Assembly: GCA_023053575.1 (NCBI GenBank)
Contig: JAKZAP010000011.1
Span: forward strand, 3,534,001-3,598,000
Direction of reading: 5' to 3'
Origin: Branchinecta lynchi
Taxonomy: Eukaryota > Arthropoda > Branchiopoda > Anostraca > Branchinectidae
DNA length: 64,000 nt
This document shows, in pieces, positions 54,158 through 64,000 of this stretch. The translations under genes and the position numbers were made by a program. Under the pieces are notes generated by a model that saw only the letters and a list, made by a program, of their open reading frames with translations, ran no database searches and had not been told where the DNA came from. How positions within the stretch are numbered: position 1 is the first letter of the stretch; each line of letters opens with the position of its first letter.

Positions 54158-54577
54158 TGCTTTTCACCATCGTGTTCAGCATGTTTTTTACCCCTCAATC
54201 GAACATTTAATCAACTTCAAATGAAACTTTTACTTTTAACCATTTTTCCGGTTTACTTTAACCATTTTTCCGGAACTACTTGTCCGGCGAGGAAACGGTC
54301 TTCACTATCGTGCTCAGCATGCCTTCTTACCCCATAATCGACTATCACATTAGCTGTTTAAAAATATTTTGTTTGTCCCTTAATTTGAACGCCCGCCCCT
54401 AAATGCAGAGCTACATAGCCCATCTACGAACTTGACCTTACCCTTGATCCAATGAATCCTCACACCAAGTTTCATACAAATATCTCATTCCCTTCGAGAG
54501 TTATCGTGCTCACAGACAGACGGACATTTTTGCGATGTCATAGGTATCCCTCCACTTACGTTTTAGGATCCCAGAAA

Positions 54578-55580
54578 GCGACCCAATGCTCACAAACCTA
54601 CCAAGCTTCAACTTGATACCTGTTCATTCCTGTCAGTTCGCAAACCACTACAGTAGTCAGACAGAAGCCGACCATAGGACAGTGATCTGGCCTGAAGCTC
54701 TTACCGCCCAGATTATTTGGTTTTCTGGTTAATTTTCCACTCTTCACTGTACAAGCCTTGTATAGGCTAACGTTCCATCTACTTAATATCTGTCTTAGAT
54801 AATCGAGTCCTTTCACCAATATTGGGCGGATAGCAGCAAATAAATAAGCAAGTAATTCATTTGTAACCCGCCATTTCGGACTAAAATAAAATAAACTTAA
54901 AAAACACCATCGAGCTTTGTCTTCCTCCCTCCTTAAGCTATGCTGAAGTCCCATTCTCGCCTGTTTGCCTTCCACTCCACCCTTTACCTCCCCAGTCGAC
55001 TAATTCTCCCGTAATATTCTCAACAAGGCTTCGCGAACTTGAATGACTTTACTGCCTCTGTTTCGGAAGTTGGCACAGGTCTCCTCGAAACTTTCTCGTT
55101 TCAACCAGAAGCTGAGGCCATGAGTGCCTCTCAGTCTGGAGAAGCTGCAGCAGGGAACAAGGCTATTTATCTGGAGTGACACGTTGCAGGTGAGTGAATT
55201 TGGTTTTCACCTTGTCAGAAGAGTATAGTTGCGTTTTCAGGCTCGCGATTCTCAACCCGTGTTCGTCACAAGTCGTTTGTACGGAGCGCTCCATCAGTGC
55301 GCATCCTATCACGGGTTCCGTGTTGCTGTGGCTTCAAGCGATTTTAGATCCCGTGTTTCTTTCGAGTTCCAACACCGAATCCAAAAACAAACGGACTCGG
55401 TAGAGTATCAAATCCTGTGCCGGGTTCTGTTATGCAAAACATGGGCGCTGAAAACAGGTGACAGCGCAACGTGTTAGGATTCGAGTTCAGACCCCTCGCA
55501 ACCCTAGACTACCTAACTTTAGAATACATGCCCAACTTCGGTTGTGGAATACACAACCAGCCTTAGCAGCCCGATGTGTT
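54578..55580. other. H2 right end plus unassigned sequence
   Basis: 54578-54645 is the right part of H2. 54838-54900 has a retro-tail-like motif (aataagcaagtaattcatttgtaacccgcca). The rest holds no recognised feature. Confidence 0.4.
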
Positions 55581-55591
55581 ACTCTTTGGAT

Positions 55592-56567
55592 CAGGAGCGG
55601 TTCGAGGGGGGGTGACTCCCCCCCCCCCCATGCTCCAGAGAATCTACTCTCAGTCATATGCTGGGGCGTCACGACTGGGGGGGACGCGCCCCCCCCCCCC
55701 CCCAATGCTGTCTGCCAGTCGGTAAAAAATAACCGAGTCGGCGCGAAGCGCCGCGATTTTTCGTCAAAACAGTTTTCCTGAAAATTGGTCGATTTTTCGC
55801 CAAAATAGTCGGTCTTTCTGAAAATCAGTCGATTTTTTTCAAAAATGACATTTTTGTTGTTGAAAACAGTCGTTTTTTCTGCGGGAAAGTCGGTAAAAAT
55901 TACCAGCTAGTCGGAAATGCCTCGTCCCCCCCCCCCTCAAACATTTTGGCTTGTAACGCCTCTGGTGGTATGTTTCGAGCTTGTCAGTACGACAGTCGTA
56001 TGTTCTGAGGTTTTCAGAATGACATGCATCCATAGTTACCAAACGTGAATTTCACCCACAAACCACATTTTTTAGTTGTATGGCTACGAAGCAATTTCTA
56101 TTCGTATGTTTTCAGATTTACAGTTGTGTGTTCTGGGTTTTCCAGAATGAAAGTCGTATGTTTGAGCTTGCCAGAATGATATCTACCGCGAATTTCGCCT
56201 GAAAAGACCCGTTTCGTGTCGTACTTTACGAAGAGATTTTCTAGTCGTAAATTAGAGACAGTCGTAAGCTTTGACCTTGCCAAATAAAGGCAGTCACATG
56301 AGTTAGCTCATCGTGAATTTGCCTTCAAATGACCTGTTTCCGGTCGTACTGTTCCATATAGATTTTAGTAGTATGTTTTAAGTGATGGCATCGTCTCATT
56401 CCTGTTACTTATTTGTTTATTATTTATTACTACAATGGCATTTTCCGTAACGTTTTAGAACTTATAATTTTAATATTTCTTGAGCCTGCTGGTGCTGTGT
56501 TTTTGCCAGTCGTATGTTTTGAAGTCCTCCCCCCCCTCCCCCCCCCATGCCCTTCGAACCGCCCCTG
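55592..56567. mobile_element. family I hAT-like element, interrupted by a poly-G MITE
   Basis: Ends CAGGAGCGGTTCGAGGGG and ...CCCTTCGAACCGCCCCTG. Flanks CTTTGGAT (55584-55591) and CTTTGGAG (56568-56575) form an 8-bp target duplication with one mismatch. Interior: 'gtcgtatgttctgaggttttcagaatgac'-type units. A second, truncated and inverted copy is at about 59195-59486. No transposase frame. Confidence 0.75.
55661..55964. mobile_element. poly-G/C hAT-like MITE nested in family I
   Basis: Starts CTGGGGCGTCACGACTGGGG and ends GTAACGCCTCTG. Flanks GTCATATG (55653-55660) and GTGGTATG (55965-55972), 8 bp with two differences. The two I halves join in phase when it is removed ('cagtc.tatgtttcg'), as seen in the second I copy. 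Confidence 0.7.
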
Positions 56568-57407
56568 CTTTGGAGTAGTTGGGGAATCTGAGCTAAAGCA
56601 CAAAAAGTCCCGGTTGTTAACCCCATCAGTGCAAGAGCCGGAGCTTTGTGCCAGCGTTCGTTGAAATCTTGGATAAAGGATGAATGTATTCCCTAGAAAG
56701 TCTTAGCTTTTTAGTTTTTTATTTTGACTTTTTCCTGACCAATGCCTTATAAGGTTGTTTACAATGTATCTGTCAAAAACGATAAATTCAGCTGCAGTCC
56801 GTTCGGTAATTCCTTTCTGTCTTTCAACGCCAGTCGAAAGCTCACAGAATATTCCGTCACAATATGTTCTTTATTTATATATATGTGTGTAGGCTATATT
56901 AATTTCAGATCTCGAGGTTGATATCGGAAAATAACACCGAGACGGTTATTGAAAATAACCTATTCGAGCCGAAAACGAGGTAGGTTATGAATAATATCTG
57001 CCGAACCGAAAGCGAGGTTGATATTTTGTAATGGCCATCGAGTTGACATTCCAATATTAACCAAGATGGAGGTGTGTTAACTCTTATAAATTTGTCCTTG
57101 CTGGAGGCTGATATGACTTATATCATCCTCCCATATCTACCGCTAACTTTAAGGTTATCGTAACATAACTGGCCGTGGGTGCATTAGGAAGGGGCGTCCC
57201 ACCTCCCCCCCCCCCAGTCTTGACGCCCCTGGAAGTGAGAACACAACAGTCGGCCTATTCTAGAGTTTCTGTAGAGATGGTCATTACGGAGATATTTCCG
57301 GTAGAAACCTGAAAAATCCGGTAAGACTTCGAAAAATTCCGGTAAAATTCTGAAGCTGCTTCCCCCCCCCCCTCCCTATCAGGAAGGTGTGGGGACTCCC
57401 CTGGCTA

Positions 57408-58846
57408 CACTGTCAGAAGTTTCATAACAGATAGCGTATATCACTTTCAAGAATAACACCTTTTCACTTAGAAATAAAGTGTTATGACCAGTTAAGTTTA
57501 CACTAATTCCTGCCTAGATCTCCAACAACCAGGGGCGTCCCGAGGGGGGACGGGGGTGGGGCCGCAGCGCCCCTCCCCCTACGTTTTGGGCATTTGGTCA
57601 AATTTTCACCGAAGGCGAAAATTCGGTCGAAACGGATATCGCGGCGAAGCAGTGATGCCTGTTTTACAAAATCTTTTGTACCCGTATTTCCACACTAGGC
57701 GATTTAAAGAGTTTATTGGTTCCCATAGTTTATCAAATTTGGTAATCAATCCAACTTTTTTCAGTCCTAGCCGATTTCACCGCATTCGGCACGTCCCTAC
57801 GTAAATTCGGTGTTCTAGCGTATTTATTTGGTCACAGAGAATTTTCTCAAGTCCCTATCTGTTCTATCGCATTCGGTCAGTCAGTTTCATAGTTCGGTTA
57901 TTTATCACATTCATTTGGTTCTGATTCGTGACCGAATTCGACAATTCATCGAACTTTGGTTCAGTCCCAGTCGATTTCACCACATTCGGTGCGTCCCTAC
58001 GTAAATTAGGTGGTATTTAACGTATTTTTGTTGTCACATTGACTTTTCTAAAGTCCGCATCTGTTCTACCACATTCGGTCAATCCATTTCATAATTCGGG
58101 GATTATTCCGAACCCGAAGCGCAACCCGGACTAGGTTAGTCGCTTTCCAAATCTCAGCCGGGCTGTGATGAGGGGTAGAGAAAAAAAAAAAAAAGGTGGG
58201 GGAGAAGAAAGATAAGTGATATTTAGAAAAGTGTTTATAAGTTTTGTGGTAAAATGAAGTGGAGAAGATTGGGTCATTATTTAGAAGAAGGGTACGTCAT
58301 TTAGTTGGCGTTTGAGGCTTGAAATTTTGGGGTGCTTGAACCAGGTTAAAAGCTAGAATTTGCCAGAAAAAGGGGGATTCAAAAATTTTTTCAGTGGGAG
58401 AGCGTGAAAACATTTACATACTATGCAACTTTTTACATTATAGCTTCTTGAAGTTAACTCGCTGTGTTTTAGAAAAAAATTATAGATTAGGTCAATATCA
58501 GATACCGATTCGGTCAATTTTTACCCCCCCCCCCCCCCCCCCCCCCCCCAGTGAAGAAAGGCTCGGGACGCCCCTGCCAACAACACCTTCAATTGGTAAA
58601 AATACTAACGGGAACGAAAGAAACATAACAGATAACATCCCAAAGTGTTATCTATTGAAACCGCGCATCCTTATGTTGTCGTTATGTAACTTCTGACAGT
58701 GTAGTATTTTTACCTATTGAAGGTGTTGTTGGAGATCTAGGCACGAAATAGTACAAACCTAATTGGTCATAACACTTTATTTCTAAGAGAAAAGGTGTTA
58801 TTCTTGAAAGTGTTATGCGCAATCTGTTATGAAACTTCTGACAGTG
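57408..58846. mobile_element. family F foldback element (TA target), containing hAT-like G
   Basis: Ends CACTGTCAGAAGTTTCATAA and the inverse ...CTTCTGACAGTG with TA on both sides (57406-57407 and 58847-58848). The arms match over more than 100 bp, to 'gatctccaacaac', and again at 'ccttcaat.ggtaaaaatacta' in the middle. Contains 57530-58576. No coding frame. Tc1/mariner-type target. Confidence 0.75.
57530..58576. mobile_element. family G hAT-like element, nested in F
   Basis: TIR CAGGGGCGTCCCGAG at 57530 and CTCGGGACGCCCCTG at 58576, flanked by CCAACAAC on both sides (57522-57529 and 58577-58584), an exact 8-bp duplication. 1047 bp with a long C tract at 58525-58550 and interior 'attcggtcg', 'ttcaccgcattcgg' repeats. 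No transposase. Confidence 0.85.
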
Positions 58847-58848
58847 TA

Positions 58849-59026
58849 CAGAGCCCAACTACGAACTCGACTTTACTCTTGTCCCAAAGAATCCTCACAC
58901 CAAGTTTCATCAAAATATCTCATTCCCTTCGAGAGTTATAGTGCGCACAGACGGACGAACGGACAGACGGACAAGATTTGCGATGTCATAGGTATCCCTC
59001 CATTTACGTTTTGGGATCCCAAAAAC
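58849..59026 (-). mobile_element. family A fragment, copy A12
   Basis: Only the inverse head part: 'aaagaatcctcacaccaag', 'ttcatcaaaatatctcatt', GTCY block and 'tttacgttttgggatcccaa'. It begins directly at the right TA of F. Confidence 0.7.
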
Positions 59027-59194
59027 CTAACCTCTAGACAATCATTTGTAGAACTGGATCATACCCGGGCGTTACCGGATAAGTTCGGAGGGGAGGTGAA
59101 GCCCCGTTAATTTTGTGGCATTCAAAACTCTGGTACGACTGACAGATCTCGGAGACCCCTTAAAGTGCGCATGTTAACATGAAAACTTTTATGT

Positions 59195-59486
59195 TATTCT
59201 GGCGAGCTCAAACATACGACTTTCATCCTGGAAAACTCAAAACACACAACTGTGAATATGAAAACGTACAAATAGAAATTTCTTCTTGGCCATACGACTA
59301 AAAAATATGATTTGTGGGTGAAATTCACGTTTGGTATTTGCCTATATGTTATTCTGAAAAGCCTAAAGCATACGACTGTCATACAGACAAGCCCGAAACA
59401 TAAGACTGAGAGTAGATTCTCTAGAGCATGGGGGGAGGGTGAGTCACCCCCCCCCCCCACGTCCCCCCCCCTCGAACCGCCCCTGA
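59195..59486. mobile_element. family I hAT-like element, truncated inverted copy
   Basis: Inverse match to the left half of family I, with ...GAACCGCCCCTG at 59475-59486 and 'catacgactgtcat...gaaacataagactg' inside. The other end is lost at about 59195. Confidence 0.6.
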
Positions 59487-59925
59487 GAACAGCAACCTGT
59501 AGCCTTTGGCAAATAAAGCTCAGAATAAAAAAAAAGTTGGAACATTTCACATAAATAGATTTGACGGCATAATTTTACCGGCGGCCCGCCACCACTGACC
59601 GAAACTGTGATACTCGGAGGGATTTCTTCTTCCTCGAAACGGATGCGATGAGCGATAGGCGATAGTGGGTAGCTTAGTGGCAAATTTGAAGTCCAGGGAC
59701 ATCGCTGCAAAGAATTACCAAGGAAAAGAAAGGTTAGGTTTGACAGTGGAGGTATAATAGCCTAGGTCAGTCCGGCCTATGCTTCTGTGGTAATTTAATT
59801 TTCTGGAGGTTTTTAGGGTACTATCAGTCCTATTTCAGTAAATTTCTTTTCTCTGGTAGAATCAACAGAATAAGAGTCAATGACAATGCCAATGTTAGGG
59901 TAGCTACTACAGAGCTACTAAGAAA

Positions 59926-61233
59926 GGCACTGTCTAGGGAACCGGGAGTCGTACTTTATGTCCTACGGGCTACGGAACCGGTAGTTCTCACGGAAACCAA
60001 ACCATATGAGCTGCGATTCCGGGATCTGACGTCATTAACTAACGGAAACTTGTACGTGCTGGCTCCCGTTCCTGTAGTAATTGGAAATGGCTCAAGGAAA
60101 CTTCATCGCACCAGCGTCTCGTCCGGTAGCCTCACGGAATTGTGTACCCAGAAGCTAGGGAGCCGGTAGTTGATACCGGAAACTGTATAATTGGAGCTTC
60201 TGTTCCAGTAGTGTCTACGTGGAATATAAAACTCACGGAATAGTTTGGATGAGAGCTAGGATGCCGGGATTTTCACGGACCTAGAGAAAATAACATTGGA
60301 CAAAATTCACTACCGGAACCCATATATTGAGAGCTAAGGTACCGGTAGCAACTACTATTTGCTTGAAAATGACCAGCTCACGGACACAGGTGACTATGGA
60401 CTAGGGTTCCGGTAGTGACGAAAGTAAAAAAAATAGGACTCACGGACCCATGTCAGTGTAGACTAGGAAACCGGAAGTGAATATTTTTTACTCACGGAAC
60501 CCAGCTCTTGCGAGCTGCGGTTCCGGTAGTGCCAAAAAATAAAATTAAAAACTCATGGACGGGTGTCAATATGGACTTTGAGTCCGGTACAGCTCACTGA
60601 ATCCATAGTTATACATCTTATTTTTTTTGCCCTACCGGAACCCCAGCCAGCAGAAGTTGGGTTCCGTTAGTTAAAAATATTTCCTTCCGGTTTCCTAGTC
60701 TGCACTGACATGGGTACGTGAGTTCAATTTTTTTTTTTCATCACTACCGGAACCCTAGCCCATAGCCATCTGTGTCCGTGAGCTGGTCATTTTCAAGCAA
60801 ATAGTAGTTTCTACCGGTACCTTAGCTCTCAATATATGGGTTCCGGTAGTGAATTTTTTCCCATGTTATTTTCTCTAAGTCCGTGAAAATCCTGGCATCC
60901 TAGCTCTCATCCAAGCTATTCCGTGAGTTTTATATTCCACGTAGACACTACCGGAACAGAAGCTCCAATTATACAGTTTCCGGTATCAACTACCGGCTCC
61001 CTAGCTTCTGAGTACACAATTCCGTGAGGCTACCGGACGAGAAGCTGGTGCGATGAAGTTTCCGTGAGCTATTTCCAAATACTACCGGAACGGGAGCCAG
61101 CACATACAAGTTTCCGTTAGTTAATGACGTCAGATCCCGGAATCGAAGCTCATATGGTTTGGTTTCCGTGAGAACTACCGGTTCCGTAGCCCGTAGGACA
61201 TAAAGTACGACTCCCGGTTCCCTAGACAGTGCC
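59926..61233. mobile_element. 1308-bp foldback element with 9-bp target duplication (MULE-like)
   Basis: Begins GGCACTGTCTAGGGAACCGG and ends with its inverse. ACTAAGAAA is on both sides (59917-59925 and 61234-61242), a perfect 9-bp duplication. The arms, each about 640 bp, are near-identical inverse copies, so most of the element is stem. Inside, 'ccggtag' and 'ctcacgga' repeat at short intervals. Nine-bp duplication and long TIRs fit Mutator-like elements. No coding frame. Confidence 0.88.
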
Positions 61234-61509
61234 ACTAAGAAAATAACTTTAAAATTCTGGTCTTTTGGTCATAGAAGTATGACTCTTCTGAACTTTGGCT
61301 TTGGTATTGGTTTGAGCTCAATAATACCTCACTAACTTGCTGCTAAGTACAGGAGTGTTGCATGAAGCTGCCCTTACTATGGCACCACCCACCCCCCAAT
61401 TGGCCATGGTACATGATCCTGCCACCTCGGATCATGAAGTTGCCACCCCCAGAAAAATCATGCAAATTCCAAGAAAACAGCAAATTTTGTTATTTGCAAA
61501 AGGTCAAGG

Positions 61510-62652
61510 CAGTCTAGTACACTACAGGAGTGTTGCATGAAGCTGCCCTTACTATGGCACCGCCCACCCCCCAATTGGCCATGGTACATGATCCTGCCAC
61601 CTTGGATCATGAAGCTGCCACCCTCAGAAAAATCATGCAAATTCCAAGAAAACAGCAAATTTTGTTATTTGCAAAAGGTCAAGGAACCTCCCTGACCAAA
61701 TAGCTGGCCTCTAACTTCACCATGTAGCAAAATACAATTTTCAGCAAAGTTGGCGACTTCATGATCACTTGGGTGCCTATACTCTTTTGTGTTCTCCAGC
61801 TTAGTCTTGAACAATTACAAGTAAACTATGGTACCAGCAGAAAGCGAAGGTTCTAAGCTTCCTTTCAGGATATTCCACTGAATTTTATTTCAACCTTTAC
61901 TCTTTTTCCCTAAGTCATTTCCCCAAAATAGGAGTTTAGGGTGGCAGCTTCATGCAACACTCCTGTAGCCCCTTTTCAGGCACGGTGCTCAAACGTCTAG
62001 CACCATGCCTGGGTGCTAGACGTTCAAGCACTGTACCTTGGATTTCATGTATGGTGCATGGATTTCAGTATACAGTGCATACATCAAAAACACAGTTTCT
62101 GTCATAACAACTGAGCACCAGCTCGGACAGGGCTGAAATTACTACCATGAATTAGAGAAATCAAAGACAATCCTTTATATATTTTTCACAACAAAAACAA
62201 AAGGGCTCGGCTGATGACAGATGTGAAAAACCTCATTTCTTTTCTACATAGTCAAGGATTTTGCATGCGAAGTGTCCTGTGCCTCAGCTTTTTCTACCTA
62301 GCAGCCAACCAGAATATTGGCGCTTGGGGAATAGATAGGGAAAATACATGGAGAATAGATAGGGTGCTGTTAGGTTTTTCATCTCCATCATCATTAGAGC
62401 CCTTTTGTTTTTGTTGTGAAAAATGTATTAAGGATTGTCTTTGATTTCTCTAATTCTTAGTAGTAATTTCAGCCCTGTCCGAGCCGGAGCTCAGTTGTGA
62501 TGACAGAAACTGTGTTTTTTCTGTATGCACTGTATACTGAAATCCATGCACCATACATGAAATCCAAGGTACAGTGCTTTAACGTCTAGCACCCAGGCAT
62601 GGTGCTAGACGTTTGAGCACCGTGCCTGAAATGGGGCTAGTGTACTAGACTG
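61510..62652. mobile_element. long-TIR element (level 2), 8-bp duplication, nested in C
   Basis: Flanked by GGTCAAGG (61502-61509 and 62653-62660). TIR begins CAGTCTAGTACACTA, continues GCCCCTTTTCAGGCACGGTG once the inner insertion is removed, and the right arm (…CCATGGTGC..., …CAGGCACGG...) mirrors it for more than 200 bp. hAT-like by duplication length. No coding frame. Confidence 0.8.
61525..61965 (-). mobile_element. family C MITE, inner copy 3 (441 bp), complete
   Basis: CAGGAGTG...CACTCCTG with TA at each side (61523-61524 and 61966-61967). Same length as copy 1, opposite orientation. It sits in the left arm of the level-2 element. Confidence 0.85.
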
Positions 62653-63117
62653 GGTCAAGGAACCTCTCTGACCAAACAGCTGGCCTCTAACTTCACCATG
62701 TAGCAAAATACAATTTTTAGCAAAGTGGGCGACTACATGATCACTTGGGTGCCTATATTCTTTCTTGTTCTCCAGCTTAGCCTTGAACAATTACAAGTAA
62801 ACTATGGTACCAGCAGAAGGTGAAGGTTCTAAGCTTCCTTTCAGGATACTCCACTGAATTTTATCTCAACCCTTACTCTTTTTCCCTAAGTCATTTCCCA
62901 AAAATAGGAGTTTAGGGTGGCGGCTTCACGCAGCACTCCTGTATCCCAATTCTTGATTAAAAAAACACTAATTACAATGGGAGCATGCTGTACGTGTTCA
63001 AAAATTATGTAATTTGGCGCTAAAATATTCCAAGAATGATGACGTCACACAGTGATATTGGTCCAAATGCATGGCGGCCACCATTTTGTCATGTAATTTT
63101 TAGTGAAACTGGGTGTT

Positions 63118-64000
63118 AGTTTTTGGGATCCCAAAACGTAAGTGGAGGGATACCTATGACACCGCAAAAGTTGTCTGTGAGTCCATCGGTAAGCACAATA
63201 ACTCTCAAATGGAATGAGATTGAATGAGATATTTTGATGAAAGTTGGTGTGAGGATTTGTTGGATCATCGGACAAGTCAAGTTCATTGATGGGCTTTGTA
63301 GCCCTACATTTAGGGGTGGGGGTTCAAATTAAGGGGCAAATGTAATATTTTGAAACACCTAATGTGATAGTCGGTTATGGGGTAAGAAGACATGTTGAAC
63401 ACAACAGTGAAAACCATTTTGTCATCGGACAAATAGTTCACCCGGAATCCGGCCGGAACCGGAAAGTTCGTTAAAAGTAAAAGTTTTATTTGAAGTTGAT
63501 TAGATGTTCGAAGGGGTGGGAAGACATGCTGAACAGGATGGTGAAAACCATTTTCTCGACGGACAAGTAGTTCACCGGGAATCCGGCCCAAACTGGAAAG
63601 TTAGTTAAAATTAAAAGTTTTATTTGGAGTAGATTAGATGTTTGATTTAGGGCAAGAAGACATGCTGAACACTTATGTGAAAACAATTTTCTACCCGGAC
63701 ATTTATATCACCTGGAATCTGGCCAAACCGGAAAATTAGTTAAAGTTTTATTTGTAGTTGATTAGATATCCGATTTAGGGGCAAGAAGAGGTGCTGAATC
63801 CGTGTGTGACAATAATTTTTTACCCAGACGTAGGCTATAGTTCGACCGGAATCTGGCTAGAGTCTGAAAATTAAATTTTTATTGAAGTTGATCAGATGTT
63901 TGTTATTGCCGAAAGAAGATACCCTGAGTTCGTTTTTTAGCTTTCTTTTTTCGCCGGACATTCGGAGTTCAGAGTTCGGACGAAACTGGGAATTTGGTAG
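63118..64000 (+). mobile_element. family A element, copy A13 (right end outside window)
   Basis: Head TTTTTGGGATCCCAAAACG, 'gtaagtggagggatacc', short GTCY block, 'ttgatgaaagttggtgtgagg' and then internal units, up to the window end. Confidence 0.75.

Larger units (their letters stand above)
52349..54576 (-). mobile_element. family A element, copy A11, nested in H2 and containing E2
   Basis: Left piece 52349-52754 starts ACAAGACCAAAGGTGTCG (inverse 3' end). Right piece 54158-54576 ends TTTTAGGATCCCAGAA (inverse head). The gap is filled by E2. A clear family A phrase, gagaaaatag then ttttcaccatcg, is rebuilt when E2 is removed. Confidence 0.8.
61350..62941. mobile_element. family C element, outer copy 2, interrupted
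   Basis: Left end CAGGAGTGTTGCATGAAGC at 61350 after TA (61348-61349); right end ...CAGCACTCCTG at 62941 followed by TA. Its left piece runs to GGTCAAGG at 61509 and resumes with GGTCAAGG at 62653. Same family as 6125-6565. Confidence 0.8.

Overview
This window is a stretch of an animal (metazoan) nuclear genome. It holds one host gene that I can establish, and most of the rest is transposable-element sequence. The gene is DIMT1, the 18S rRNA N6,N6-adenine dimethyltransferase (Dim1/KsgA family), on the + strand. It has six exons with consensus GT-AG junctions that keep frame throughout (coding parts 7055-7112, 13335-13501, 20865-21043, 30060-30432, 45915-46021, 49483-49525). Together they encode a complete 308-residue protein. 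The long introns, very close match to animal DIMT1 and the repertoire of LINEs, hAT, TA-target and Helentron-like elements point to an invertebrate, possibly marine, but the lineage cannot be fixed from the sequence alone.

Layout: 1-6.7 kb is upstream repeat sequence: a Helentron-like element with a 281-bp internal tandem repeat, a LINE tail, a 309-bp tandem repeat, and a TIR element nested in another. DIMT1 spans 7.0-49.5 kb. Its introns are filled by two abundant non-autonomous families, called here family A and family B. A CR1/Jockey-type LINE with an unusual CCCH zinc-finger ORF1 lies at 24.3-27.7 kb in intron 3. 50-64 kb is a gene-free field of nested elements: hAT-like elements with 8-bp target duplications, a 1.3-kb foldback element with a 9-bp duplication, TA-target elements, and at least three Russian-doll nests up to four levels deep.

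The most interesting signal is in families A and B. Both begin with a perfect palindrome, carry a GTCY-type microsatellite just inside, contain internal repeats, repeat the head motif near the 3' end, and end in ...CTTGTT. Family B also has a short 3'-terminal hairpin whose stem is conserved while its loop varies. One B copy interrupts an A copy exactly between T residues with no target duplication. This is the layout of non-autonomous Helentrons (Helitron2, DINE-1-like), but with an added 10-12 bp hairpin at the 5' end. No replicase/helicase, CRISPR, virus or bacterial gene was seen.

The introns total over 41 kb for 927 coding bases, so DIMT1 dates insertions only loosely; the nests give the relative order instead. 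Family names A-I are local labels used only in this annotation.
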